Part shown: positions 14,706-23,007 of the stretch, piece after piece | How the letters are laid out: each line of letters opens with the position of its first letter | How positions within the stretch are numbered: position 1 is the first letter of the stretch | Origin: Candidatus Thorarchaeota archaeon | Lineage (GTDB): Archaea > Asgardarchaeota > Thorarchaeia > Thorarchaeales > Thorarchaeaceae | Reading direction: 5' to 3' | DNA: 24,691 nt | Assembly: GCA_016840385.1 (NCBI GenBank) | Contig: JAEOSL010000049.1 | Span: 1-24,691 of the forward strand | Translations under genes and position numbers: made by a program | The notes under the pieces: model-generated | What the model was told of the DNA's origin: nothing | What the model saw: only the letters and a program-made list of their open reading frames with translations | Database searches by the model: none

Positions 14706-15653
14706 ATGGCTTCAACAGAGATTATACCTGGTGTTTACGCTATACGTGGCAAATTCGCAGGGGAATTTGGATTCATTGCAAGTTATTTGATTATTAGTGA
14801 GAGTGAAGCTTTAATCATCGATCCTGGAACTGCAGGTGACCCCGGTGACAAAGTGAAGAAAACTTTGAAGGAATTTGGACTAAATCACAAGAGTGACTTG
14901 GTTGGAATTGTCTGCACGCATGGTCACCCAGATCATGCTGGAGGTGCTGGTCGTCTCAGAAGGGAAACTGGTGCTCCAATCATGATTCATAGCGCTGATG
15001 CTGATTTGTTGAGAGACCCCTCATCATTTTTGAATGAACGTCTTCTCATGGATCGAGCACAACGTCTTGCAATGAAGTTCGATAAGAGTCCACTTCGGGT
15101 CAACTATCGAGATCTTGAGCCAGATAGACTGCTTTCAAGTGGAGATAATATCCAGGTGGGAAATCTATCGCTTCGCGTGATTCCTACTCGTGGACATTCT
15201 GCAGGACACTGCTGCTTCCTTGAACCAAAAGAGAAAATACTTTTCTCGGGTGATGAAGTAAACAACTTCCCTAATGACCCACGGAAATTCTATGTTGATC
15301 TCAGCGGGAGCATTGTGGCTAAATTGGCGGCAATAGATACTCTATCCAAATTGGGCATAGACTATCTTCTACCCACTCACGACGTTCCTGCCTTGTTTGG
15401 GGATGTTCAGCTACAATTTGAAGGAGTTCGTGATGGTATAATCCATCTTCAGGACACCATCCTAGCACATCTTGAAGCAAGAGGAGAGGCTGATGTTGAA
15501 CAACTTGAGTTTGATATTCAGCAGTCTCGAAGCGTTCCAATACCTACGACTTTAGGTGCGCTCCTTGCTACAACAATCCAAGTAACACTTGAAGGACTTG
15601 CAGAAGCTGGTCTAGTCAAGGATTTGGGGAAGGGTATCTGGGTTATAATTTGA
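14706..15653 (+). CDS. Metallo-beta-lactamase-fold hydrolase with C-terminal winged-helix-like region
   Basis: The 315-residue enzyme has the full MBL metal site: H72-G-H74-P-D76-H77, H164 in TRGHSAGH, D183 in SGDEV and H225 in LLPTHD. This is a dinuclear zinc (or iron) hydrolase of the LACTB2/glyoxalase II-like branch, with a roughly 80-residue C-terminal extension (LEARGEADVEQLEFD...GALLATTIQVTLEGLAEAGLVKDLGKG) that reads as a winged helix, as in LACTB2-type ribonucleases and related hydrolases. The substrate is not determinable; thioesters, cyclic nucleotides or RNA are options. ATG 14706 has GAGGAG about nine bases upstream. It lies on the same strand as the two large unknown genes, with a 100-bp gap. 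Confidence 0.88.
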   Translation: MASTEIIPGVYAIRGKFAGEFGFIASYLIISESEALIIDPGTAGDPGDKVKKTLKEFGLNHKSDLVGIVCTHGHPDHAGGAGRLRRETGAPIMIHSADADLLRDPSSFLNERLLMDRAQRLAMKFDKSPLRVNYRDLEPDRLLSSGDNIQVGNLSLRVIPTRGHSAGHCCFLEPKEKILFSGDEVNNFPNDPRKFYVDLSGSIVAKLAAIDTLSKLGIDYLLPTHDVPALFGDVQLQFEGVRDGIIHLQDTILAHLEARGEADVEQLEFDIQQSRSVPIPTTLGALLATTIQVTLEGLAEAGLVKDLGKGIWVII

Positions 15654-15753
15654 AAAAATGGTTACAGGCACATTAGATTCAAATGATACGACATCGCTCT
15701 TGATACAACCTTTGGTCTAGATTTCTCCCCTAATGAATTACGGAGGACACACA

Positions 15754-18393
15754 ATGAGTGGAAAGAGTCGAAAAGAAGTTCAAACTACGAGTACCGTAGA
15801 AGCAATTAGAATGGCTTCAGCGTCTGTGCTTGGTTCAACAACCGGTCTTGGATATCCAGTCGGTAGTGCAATAGGTACTGGAAGTATGCTTGAGCAAAAC
15901 TCACAGACTGTGTCAATGAATGTCGCACCACTCATCTTCACAATTCGTGATACATTGATGAATTCAGAGGGACTTGAACTACTTGCTATTGAATGGGATC
16001 TAGTACGTATCCCAGGTCCTGGTGTGCTTCCAGAGCAGCTAGTTGTTGCTGGTGGAACTGAAGGTGGTGTTGGTTCTCATGTTTGTGTCCTAAGCTGGGA
16101 ACGTGGTGTTGTCGACCCATTCAAGATTGATAGTTATGTGAAGAACCTGTCAAAGAAAATTGGTGATATTGAAACTGCCATTATCAATAATGAGATGAAT
16201 TATGAACTAGAAGGTCTTGCAGTTATGCAGAGATTCGCAGACCGATTAAACAGCGTCTTATTCGTTGATATGATAGACCGACGTTTCCAAGGTTCTTGGG
16301 ACTCCTTCCAGATTAAGACAGATCATGTAGATATCGATGTAGTAGCTAAGTTGGATGTCTATGACGATTTCACTATACTTCCGCCCTCCATGAAAATATC
16401 GAATCGGAGGAGTCTTGACTTCAAAGTACCAACTTCTGGTTCGAGTGTTGAACATTTCAAACATCGAGTCTTAACTCCAAGTGCAATAGAAGTGCTAACC
16501 AAAGTAGTCCCAGAAACAGGTAGTGACATACTAACCGAGCTGAACACATATGCATATGCAATGGAAGAGGCTGATGTAGCAGAAGGTGTAATCAAAATCC
16601 TAAAGGAATACCTCCAACGTGATTCAATTTCGTTATCTGAATTAAGCTCACTGAAAGGAAAAATTGACGAATTTGTAAATTACCTTGATGAAACAGTTGA
16701 TGCTCTTGACTTTGTTGTTGAACAACATCTCAGTTCTGGAAAGAATTTTGATGTTGACGGACATAAGAGTGCCCTTCTCGCAGACATTGAGAGTAATGTT
16801 GATCGTTTTTCAGGAATTAAGAAAACACTAGCCGATGAAATTGTTAATCGCTTCATTCAATCGCTTGATCGTGAAACATTCGGCTCTGAAGAGATACGTG
16901 CTTGGCAGCTAAAAGGAACTCTCAGTTATGCAGTGGCATATGCAAAGAAAGTAACACAGTATTTCTCCAAAGAGCTTGACCAGTACCTTGTTGTTTCTGC
17001 GGCACGTGACGCCTTCTTTACTGCACTTAGAGAGTTTCGCCAAGAAACATTGACTGAAGGAATGGATTCAACCGACACGATGCTCTTTGAAAAGTTCTAT
17101 GCGGAAGTTCAATCACAACTCAATGCTGCCTTTTCAAAGAAATCCTATGAAGGTAAAGAGTACAATGATTACACCGATCTGATGGATATAATCACTCGAG
17201 AAATTATTGAAACCTTCAAACGTATCGATGTCTGGAACTTGATCAGCTTTACTGATGTAGCTGAAATTGCTCGATCAGAGATACAGAAGAAATATTCTGT
17301 TCCTCAACCTGATGGCTCTCTCAATGAAAAGGGACAAGCCATAATGGAGATTTTGAATAATTTCCAAACCACTGTTGCAGATGTGATACCAAACGTTGCG
17401 GATAATATTCTGTCCAAGCAATTCATTCGCAAGATGATCGAACGAGCTGATTCTGAAGGTACAAATCTAGTTTCAGAACTCGCAACTGCTGTAGAGAGTG
17501 CTGGTGAAAAATCCGAAGCATGGCATAAGGAAGCACGTTCTTGGGTTGAAGGGTTTGAAGAGAGTGTTGATAGTTCCAAATCGAATTCCGAAATCCTTCT
17601 TGATTTATTGGAATTTGTACATGAAGTTCTCGGACAAGCTGTGTCTGCAAGTTCTATGGCAGACCGTATCAAATCTGAAGCTGATGAGATGGAAGCAGTT
17701 TACAAAGCTGAATTCTCAGAATGGGAAGATGATTATAAGGTAATTGAGAGTGAAAATCAAAAAATCCGTGAACGTAATCAACAAAGAACCAATTTAATTA
17801 CTGAGGCAACTACACAGTTTACGAATGAAACAACTGAGTATGAACGAGCTCTGAGAGACTACCAAAGCAAAATTCAAGAAAGAGAAGCTAAGATTGCTGC
17901 TGCGATTCCAGATGAATCTGGATATGTTTCCCAACCTCTTCCTGCTCCTCTAAAGCTTGAACGTCCCACTCCACTTGATACACGACTTGATGTTATCAAG
18001 AGAAATCATATAGAGGAACAAGAGAATCCATTTCCGCCCGAACCTCAGCCTGAACCTACAACCCAATACTATGTTGAGTTGCGTGATCTAATTTACGACA
18101 AATTGGCAGAGATGAAGGAACGTGAAACGGGAATGGAAGAAACCTTTGCACGGCGCATTCTGAGACTACAATCTGAAGGTATTGGGGCAGTCGATACTAT
18201 CAATCTCAATATTGGTGATGACTTCCTAGAATATCTCATGGAGTCTCGAATTCGTGGACTTGGTAGATTGCTACCGCGAATATCCCGCGTGTATCTACGA
18301 GACCCGAAGAATTCAGAATTACTCTATCTTGTAACATACGAATATTATGCAGACAGCTTGACTGTTTCGATAGGGAGCACTTTTCTGAGGTGA
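15754..18393 (+). CDS. Very large unrecognised protein with coiled coil (879 aa)
   Basis: I recognise no family. The N-terminal part (to about residue 300) is mixed alpha/beta and starts with a Ser/Gly-rich stretch (ASVLGSTTGLGYPVGSAIGTGS) then LLAIEWDLVRIPGP, HVCVLSWERGVVDPFKI. The middle is almost all helix. A coiled coil spans about 650-714 (FSEWEDDYKVIESENQKIRE and following), then a proline-rich linker (about 715-765) and a compact C-terminal domain ending SLTVSIGSTFLR. There is no signal peptide or membrane helix. An upstream ATG at 15733 is in frame, but GGAGG at 15742-15746 points to ATG 15754. The next gene follows after five bases, so the two products probably form a complex. Confidence 0.85.
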   Translation: MSGKSRKEVQTTSTVEAIRMASASVLGSTTGLGYPVGSAIGTGSMLEQNSQTVSMNVAPLIFTIRDTLMNSEGLELLAIEWDLVRIPGPGVLPEQLVVAGGTEGGVGSHVCVLSWERGVVDPFKIDSYVKNLSKKIGDIETAIINNEMNYELEGLAVMQRFADRLNSVLFVDMIDRRFQGSWDSFQIKTDHVDIDVVAKLDVYDDFTILPPSMKISNRRSLDFKVPTSGSSVEHFKHRVLTPSAIEVLTKVVPETGSDILTELNTYAYAMEEADVAEGVIKILKEYLQRDSISLSELSSLKGKIDEFVNYLDETVDALDFVVEQHLSSGKNFDVDGHKSALLADIESNVDRFSGIKKTLADEIVNRFIQSLDRETFGSEEIRAWQLKGTLSYAVAYAKKVTQYFSKELDQYLVVSAARDAFFTALREFRQETLTEGMDSTDTMLFEKFYAEVQSQLNAAFSKKSYEGKEYNDYTDLMDIITREIIETFKRIDVWNLISFTDVAEIARSEIQKKYSVPQPDGSLNEKGQAIMEILNNFQTTVADVIPNVADNILSKQFIRKMIERADSEGTNLVSELATAVESAGEKSEAWHKEARSWVEGFEESVDSSKSNSEILLDLLEFVHEVLGQAVSASSMADRIKSEADEMEAVYKAEFSEWEDDYKVIESENQKIRERNQQRTNLITEATTQFTNETTEYERALRDYQSKIQEREAKIAAAIPDESGYVSQPLPAPLKLERPTPLDTRLDVIKRNHIEEQENPFPPEPQPEPTTQYYVELRDLIYDKLAEMKERETGMEETFARRILRLQSEGIGAVDTINLNIGDDFLEYLMESRIRGLGRLLPRISRVYLRDPKNSELLYLVTYEYYADSLTVSIGSTFLR

Positions 18394-18398
18394 TATGA

Positions 18399-20852
18399 TT
18401 GGCAAGTTCGTGGGTACTAAAAACCAGACAAGGCAGCGAAGCTGGAAAAGAAATACTGCTCAGAGAGGCTTTAGCAACTCATATGAGAAGTACAAGAGAC
18501 CGACAGATCTTCTCTGAAATTCTCGCTGAAACTCAACCTCTAGAAGATGTATTCTCTTTCTTCGCATCGTTCTATCTTCACAGTTACCAAGGAATTCGTC
18601 TTCTCAAGGCAACAGGATCTCCTGAACACACACCCGAAGAAGGCAAAGACAAACTTGGTCAAGAAGAACGTCGTCAACTTGAACTTGAAGTTCGTCAGTT
18701 ATTCGCAGACAAGCAACGTGAAGAGATTGATACTTCCCGTATTTTGAGTGAACTATCAATTCGTTTGTGTGATGATATTGCAGGAACTGACAGTTCATCA
18801 TCTGACATTAAAGAGAAGATAATTGGTATTGTGAAAGAATACTTGCGTAAGATACCAAACGGTTACACTCCCAATCATGATGTTGACCTTATTCTTGAGA
18901 TAACTGGATGGGGTGCTCAATGGCGTGATGAACTCTACACCAAGGCATCTGGTCTCAAGGAGAGCGCTATGACACTGAGAGAAGAACTCTTACGAGAGCA
19001 TCCTTCCGAAGTACCAGAAACAACTGTCTTGAAGATGGGTCTAGAGAAAATCTATGGGCATGCTGAGTATGCTAAAGGTAGACTTGTTGAGGCTTTAGTA
19101 CCACCTCTAAGTTGGGATGCGATTGCTGATGCAATCTCTAAGAAGTTCTGCAAACCAGTTGCTGATCTGAAAGGTATCAAGATTGCTCACACAATAAGGC
19201 TTGGACTCCTTGAAGTCATAGAAGAGGACTTCGATACTCCAACAACAATAGAAAATTACGAGAAACAACTTGGGAAGTACATTACTGGACCTTTCTCTGA
19301 TATTCTTGCATCTGAATCTGATTCAGTATTAGACATCCTCTCAAACCTACTTCAAATCAGTGAAGATGATATGAGCGCACAACTTCGTCGAAAAGGAATA
19401 TCTGATGTTTCTGTCATTGCAGAAGGTTTCAAGTCCCTAACTGAAACCACGGATGAAAGTTCCTCAGAACCTCAAGTGAGTAAAGAAGAGATGGAGATGG
19501 TCGAACGTTCTCTGAAGACACTGGAAAAGCTCGAGAACACATTGAACCGTCCCGTCAAGGGTATGCTCAAATCAAAGGGTCTCAATATTGCTGAGTTAGA
19601 AAAAATCACTCTGGATTTACTGGTTAAAGATCGAAAGAAACTAGTTGGTATTGAAATCGAAGTATTGGAGGAACTAAAGAAGAAGATGAGAGTTCCACCA
19701 CCAGAAGAGATGGTACGTCTCATGGGAATTCGTGAGCAGGTTCAAAGTGGTGCATTGAGTAATCTAGGCATCTCATCAGCACGAGATTTCAGTCAAGCTA
19801 GAGTAGAAGAAGAAACCACTGCATCTATCAAGTTGGATATTATCTGGCACTTCACTACAAGTATCATTACCAATTTAACACGAGTAGTTGAATCATATAT
19901 TCGTTCAAAACAAGATCTACTTAGAATCAAGGCTCTTCTGAAAAGTATCTACGAGGATACTGATATGACTCTCCAATTTCTACGAGAGGAGATTTTGATT
20001 GATTTAGCATCTATGAGAATCTACGAAATGAAAGTCGTTCATCCAGAACTGGATGCCACTAGTATTTGCACTTGGATGCATGCACGATTTTCAAGTAAGG
20101 ATATGATGGCTGCTGGAAAGGATCTTGAGAATACACCAAGTCCTGTCTTTGCTGGAATCATTGACAAACCTCTCGATATGGAGAGTTTAGAATTTGATAA
20201 TTATGCAATTGCCTTTGACGTTATGCAGCGCTTTCTGAAACAAGAACGTCTTGAGAAGTTAGCCAAGGAAGAATATGCTTTCGAGGCAAAAGAGAAGGAA
20301 GCACGAAAAATCGAATCAAAGAAAGTTGGAATAGATGTCCTCATGTACCTCCATAACAAAGGTGCAACCGTATTCCGTGCAATCAGCCGAGTTGGTACAA
20401 AGGGTCTCGAATGGACCCAGAGTGATACTGTCAAGTGTTCCAATCTTCTTAGTTACTACATCAAGACAAACAGAGGTCGATTGATATGTACAGCGTGTGG
20501 TACCATCACAAAAGATGGTCAATGCGAGCAGCATAAGAAATCATTCATCAAAGAAGCAAATGATTCTGAGAACTTGTCTATCTTCATCATGCGAGGACTC
20601 TTTGAAATAAAGGATAGTTTGATTGGTGCTGGAAAAGGAGCAGAACCTATGGCATGGGACAAAGCAAAGTCTACAATTGATCGTGAGATTGCTGCTCTCA
20701 AACGTCAGGGCAAGCTGACATCAAAAACCAATGTCAAAGAGCTTCTCCCTGGAGAAATCAATTATATTATTGGTCCCGCGCTAAGTGCGATTATTGGCAA
20801 GTACTTCAACGAGTCACTTGTCTATGCGGCACGAAGAGCAGATATTGCATAG
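18399..20852 (+). CDS. Very large unrecognised helical protein with zinc-binding motif (817 aa)
   Basis: I recognise no family. The protein is predicted almost wholly helical and highly charged. Near the C-terminus a compact metal-binding motif C697-x2-C700-x8-C709-x2-H712 (ICTACGTITKDGQCEQH) follows a segment LMYLHNKGATVFRAISRVG, which could be winged-helix-like. The start is TTG at 18399, behind GAGGTGAT at 18387-18394; an ATG at 18395 is out of frame. The gene starts five bases after the 879-aa gene, with the ribosome binding site inside its last codons, so they are an operon. The zinc motif suggests nucleic-acid or protein contact, not catalysis. It ends one base from the convergent cutA stop. 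Confidence 0.83.
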   Translation: MASSWVLKTRQGSEAGKEILLREALATHMRSTRDRQIFSEILAETQPLEDVFSFFASFYLHSYQGIRLLKATGSPEHTPEEGKDKLGQEERRQLELEVRQLFADKQREEIDTSRILSELSIRLCDDIAGTDSSSSDIKEKIIGIVKEYLRKIPNGYTPNHDVDLILEITGWGAQWRDELYTKASGLKESAMTLREELLREHPSEVPETTVLKMGLEKIYGHAEYAKGRLVEALVPPLSWDAIADAISKKFCKPVADLKGIKIAHTIRLGLLEVIEEDFDTPTTIENYEKQLGKYITGPFSDILASESDSVLDILSNLLQISEDDMSAQLRRKGISDVSVIAEGFKSLTETTDESSSEPQVSKEEMEMVERSLKTLEKLENTLNRPVKGMLKSKGLNIAELEKITLDLLVKDRKKLVGIEIEVLEELKKKMRVPPPEEMVRLMGIREQVQSGALSNLGISSARDFSQARVEEETTASIKLDIIWHFTTSIITNLTRVVESYIRSKQDLLRIKALLKSIYEDTDMTLQFLREEILIDLASMRIYEMKVVHPELDATSICTWMHARFSSKDMMAAGKDLENTPSPVFAGIIDKPLDMESLEFDNYAIAFDVMQRFLKQERLEKLAKEEYAFEAKEKEARKIESKKVGIDVLMYLHNKGATVFRAISRVGTKGLEWTQSDTVKCSNLLSYYIKTNRGRLICTACGTITKDGQCEQHKKSFIKEANDSENLSIFIMRGLFEIKDSLIGAGKGAEPMAWDKAKSTIDREIAALKRQGKLTSKTNVKELLPGEINYIIGPALSAIIGKYFNESLVYAARRADIA

Positions 20853-20853
20853 G

Positions 20854-21177
20854 TCAACTTGAACCTTCAATACTCTCTGTAATCCAGCTGATGTAGTCTT
20901 TAGAACCCCATTTGATAGGAAGAATCACAAATTCAGGCACTTCATAGGGATGCTTCTTCTTGATTGCTTCCCAAAGGAGTTCCTTGTAGGCCTCCTGTGT
21001 CTTCATAATCAGGAGTGATTCTTCATCAGTGACAATTTCATCTTTCCAGTGATAGATACTCTTCACACTTGAAATAATATTGACACAAGCACAGACTCGT
21101 TCTTCAACAAGACTTCGAGCAAGATCCTCACTCTTGTTCTTCGGGCATGTTGTAAGAGCAACTACAAATTCTGACAT
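20854..21177 (-). CDS. cutA: CutA1 family divalent-ion tolerance protein
   Basis: CutA1 is a small trimeric, PII-like protein found in all domains and linked to divalent-metal tolerance; its molecular role is still debated. The 107-residue product shows the family pattern: ALTTCPKNKSEDLARSLVEERVCACVNII, SIYHWKDEIVTDEESLLIMKT and KKHPYEVPEFVILPI. The open frame continues to 21216, but the ATG at 21175-21177 gives the family start (MSEFVVALTTCP) and the usual length. There is no clear ribosome binding site. The upstream 400 bases hold a structured non-coding segment that, if transcribed on the minus strand, could be this gene's leader. Confidence 0.92.
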   Translation of the reverse strand: MSEFVVALTTCPKNKSEDLARSLVEERVCACVNIISSVKSIYHWKDEIVTDEESLLIMKTQEAYKELLWEAIKKKHPYEVPEFVILPIKWGSKDYISWITESIEGSS

Positions 21178-21229
21178 AGGTTTTCTATGACACTGTTTCC
21201 ATAAAGCAACTTTCATTTTCTAACTAAAG

Positions 21230-21460
21230 CTCTGCAAGCGAAGGTCATCTATACACCGTTGCCCGAAACTTACCCAATCTTGGACATGTATCCCTTGATC
21301 GATGTTCGGTTCCTGCTTCATCGAGGCTGCTTTGCTGGTCCCGAAGGACTGGAAAGTCTTACGGCCTCTCCAACAGGCGTTTAGTGTCTCCGTGCAACTC
21401 ACGGCGACTGTAGATAGATCCTTGGACTTGGCTTTCGTCTTGGACCGACACTACAGTTAC
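21230..21460 (-). ncRNA. Candidate structured non-coding RNA or cutA leader
   Basis: This stretch has no credible reading frame but many local stems. Read on the minus strand: ACTGTAG (21457-21451) pairs with CTACAGT (21413-21407) with an inner GGUCC/GGAUC stem; CCGTG/CACGG hairpin at 21390-21404; GUCC-UUCG-GGAC with a classic cUUCGg tetraloop at 21338-21349; a 6-bp stem TCGATG/CATCGA at 21299-21324; and GGAU/GUCC at 21282-21293. Two stems keep G-U pairs on the minus strand that would be A-C mismatches on the plus strand. A TATA box (21475-21484) lies upstream on the minus strand. GTCCAAG occurs three times. I checked it by eye against RNase P, SRP and tRNA motifs and found no match. It may be a free RNA or a 5' leader of cutA. 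Confidence 0.5.
21235..21257 (+). repeat. Direct repeat copy 1 (matches 21553-21575)
   Basis: CAAGCGAAGG at 21235-21244 is followed by TCATCTATACACC. The copy at 21553 has the same first ten bases and then CCATTTATAACCC: 19 of 23 positions agree. The downstream copy is the likely promoter of the aldolase-Fae gene, so this may be a duplicated or decayed promoter. The two copies bracket the structured segment. Confidence 0.6.
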
Positions 21461-21474
21461 TTGTTCCCCGTTCC

Positions 21475-21484
21475 TATATTTAAG
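21475..21484 (-). promoter_or_regulatory. TATA box reading toward the structured segment
   Basis: On the minus strand GGCTTAAATATAGG is a strong archaeal TATA-like sequence. Normal spacing puts the transcript start near 21455-21460, exactly at the 5' edge of the outermost predicted stem, which supports minus-strand transcription of the segment. Confidence 0.55.
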
Positions 21485-21552
21485 CCCCGGTAGAAAAGAT
21501 GTTTTTGATTCATCATTCATCTAAGAGATGTCCAATATTAAGCAAATTTCGT

Positions 21553-21575
21553 CAAGCGAAGGCCATTTATAACCC
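21553..21575 (+). promoter_or_regulatory. Promoter of the aldolase-Fae operon (direct repeat copy 2)
   Basis: CAAGCGAAGGCCATTTATAACCC contains the TATA core TTTATAA at 21566-21572. The predicted transcript start is near 21595, at the AGGTGA ribosome binding site (21595-21600) of the first aldolase-Fae gene, so the leader is very short. Confidence 0.6.
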
Positions 21576-21604
21576 CCCAAATTGCACGATGTCTAGGTGA
21601 TTCT

Positions 21605-23005
21605 GTGAGTAAGTTCGAACCTAAGGGTGTAATGCCTGCCCTCGTCACTCCATTCTCTCGAGATGGGGATATCAACGAGGACGGCTTCAAACAGGTTATT
21701 GACTACACAATCAGTAAGGGTGTAACTGGTGTTGTCCCAGCAGGTACTACTGGTGAATTCTCTTACATGCGTACTGAGGAACGAAAGAAGCTGTTAAAAC
21801 TAACAGTAGAATTTGTTGATGGAAGAGTCCCCATTGTGGCAGGTACTGGTCAACATAGTACAAAAGATACTATTGAATTGACCAAGTATGCTGCGGATCT
21901 TGGATGCGATGCTGCTCTTGTTATCTCGCCCTATTATTTGCGACCCGTCGATAAGGGATACTACGAGCACTATGCAGATGTAGCAAGTAAGGGAGAGCTC
22001 CCACTTATCCTCTATAACATTCCCCAATGTACTCTAGGTCCCCTCAACTCAAACGTTGTCGAGGATCTTGCAGACATCGATAATGTCGTTGGAATAAAAG
22101 ATAGCAGCGGCAATGTTCCATACTTACTCGAACTAATCCAGAAGCTGAAAGGTAAGATTGAGGTACTTTGCGGTGCCGATGAAGCATTCCTGTCCGCAGT
22201 TGTTGCTGGCTCTAATGCCGCAATCATGGCATCAGCCAATGTCATTCCTCACATCTGGCTCGAGGTCATGAAGCTAGCCAGGTCAAACAAGTTAGAGGAA
22301 GCTGCTAAACTTCAACGTGAGGCTCAAACGTTCGCACGAATGGTCTTAAAATATGGTGCAGCCCCACCAGTAAAAGCTGCCCTGAGAATGATGGGAATTA
22401 AGGCTGGTAGAAGTAGGATGCCCCTCAATACAGGTGGGACATTGACCCCAGAAGTCAAAGATGACATTCGTCTAGAGCTCGAGAAACTTGGTGTAATTGA
22501 AAAACATAAGCATGAACCAATTCAGAAAGATATTCAGATTCTGGAAGTGCTTGAGAATCAAGGAATCACTCTTGGACACTCTGCTGGCTTGATGACGAGT
22601 CAAGCATCAAATGACACAATTTCTGTAGGAATAGTAGCTGGTCCAAAGACTGGATCAATTGGGCATGCCTTTGTGAAATTACTCACAAATGCAAAGACAG
22701 GTCATGAAGGATTAACTGTAATTTTGGAACCAAATTTGCCGGTGAAACCTAGTAGTCTAATGTTTCCAACTCGTAGAATCACATCAATGAGGCAGGCTTC
22801 ATTATTCTATGGTCCAGTACAGTCTGGTGCAGCAAAGGCAATGGCATCATTCATTGAGTCTGGGAAGATTCCCGCAAACTCATTGACTGAAGATGTTGCC
22901 ATTATGGCATTGGATGTTGATCTTGATTCAAGAGACCGTCGTGAAGTTGTAACCGCTACGCAGCAAGCTGTCGAAACTGCCCTTGCAGGAATCTGGAGGT
23001 CATAA
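21605..23005 (+). CDS. DapA/NAL-family aldolase fused to Fae-like domain, paralog 1
   Basis: The product has 466 residues. Residues 1-295 are a class I aldolase barrel of the DapA/N-acetylneuraminate lyase family: GTTGE (T48, T49), Y137 in LYNIPQ, Schiff-base K165 in GIKDSSG. The position of the dihydrodipicolinate synthase substrate arginine (YNVPSRTG) is YNIPQCTL here, so it is probably not a true DapA. Residues about 324-462 resemble formaldehyde-activating enzyme: AGPKTGSIGHAF (346-356), HEGLTVILEPNLPVKPSSLM (367-386), MRQASLFYGPVQ and SGKIP. The catalytic AHID motif of Fae is replaced by TISVG, and the FIHW and NY motifs near the end are lost. The start is GTG 21605 behind AGGTGA. The second paralog starts two bases after the stop. 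Confidence 0.88.
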   Translation: MSKFEPKGVMPALVTPFSRDGDINEDGFKQVIDYTISKGVTGVVPAGTTGEFSYMRTEERKKLLKLTVEFVDGRVPIVAGTGQHSTKDTIELTKYAADLGCDAALVISPYYLRPVDKGYYEHYADVASKGELPLILYNIPQCTLGPLNSNVVEDLADIDNVVGIKDSSGNVPYLLELIQKLKGKIEVLCGADEAFLSAVVAGSNAAIMASANVIPHIWLEVMKLARSNKLEEAAKLQREAQTFARMVLKYGAAPPVKAALRMMGIKAGRSRMPLNTGGTLTPEVKDDIRLELEKLGVIEKHKHEPIQKDIQILEVLENQGITLGHSAGLMTSQASNDTISVGIVAGPKTGSIGHAFVKLLTNAKTGHEGLTVILEPNLPVKPSSLMFPTRRITSMRQASLFYGPVQSGAAKAMASFIESGKIPANSLTEDVAIMALDVDLDSRDRREVVTATQQAVETALAGIWRS

Positions 23006-23007
23006 AA

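Noticed and set aside
21230..21460. RNase P RNA, SRP RNA or tRNA as identity of the structured segment
   Set aside because: I looked for the conserved RNase P core boxes, the SRP helix-8 motif and the tRNA T-loop on both strands and did not find them; identity left open.
21302..21493. 63-residue plus-strand frame inside the structured segment
   Set aside because: No ribosome binding site, and the stretch is better explained by RNA stems and a promoter on the opposite strand.
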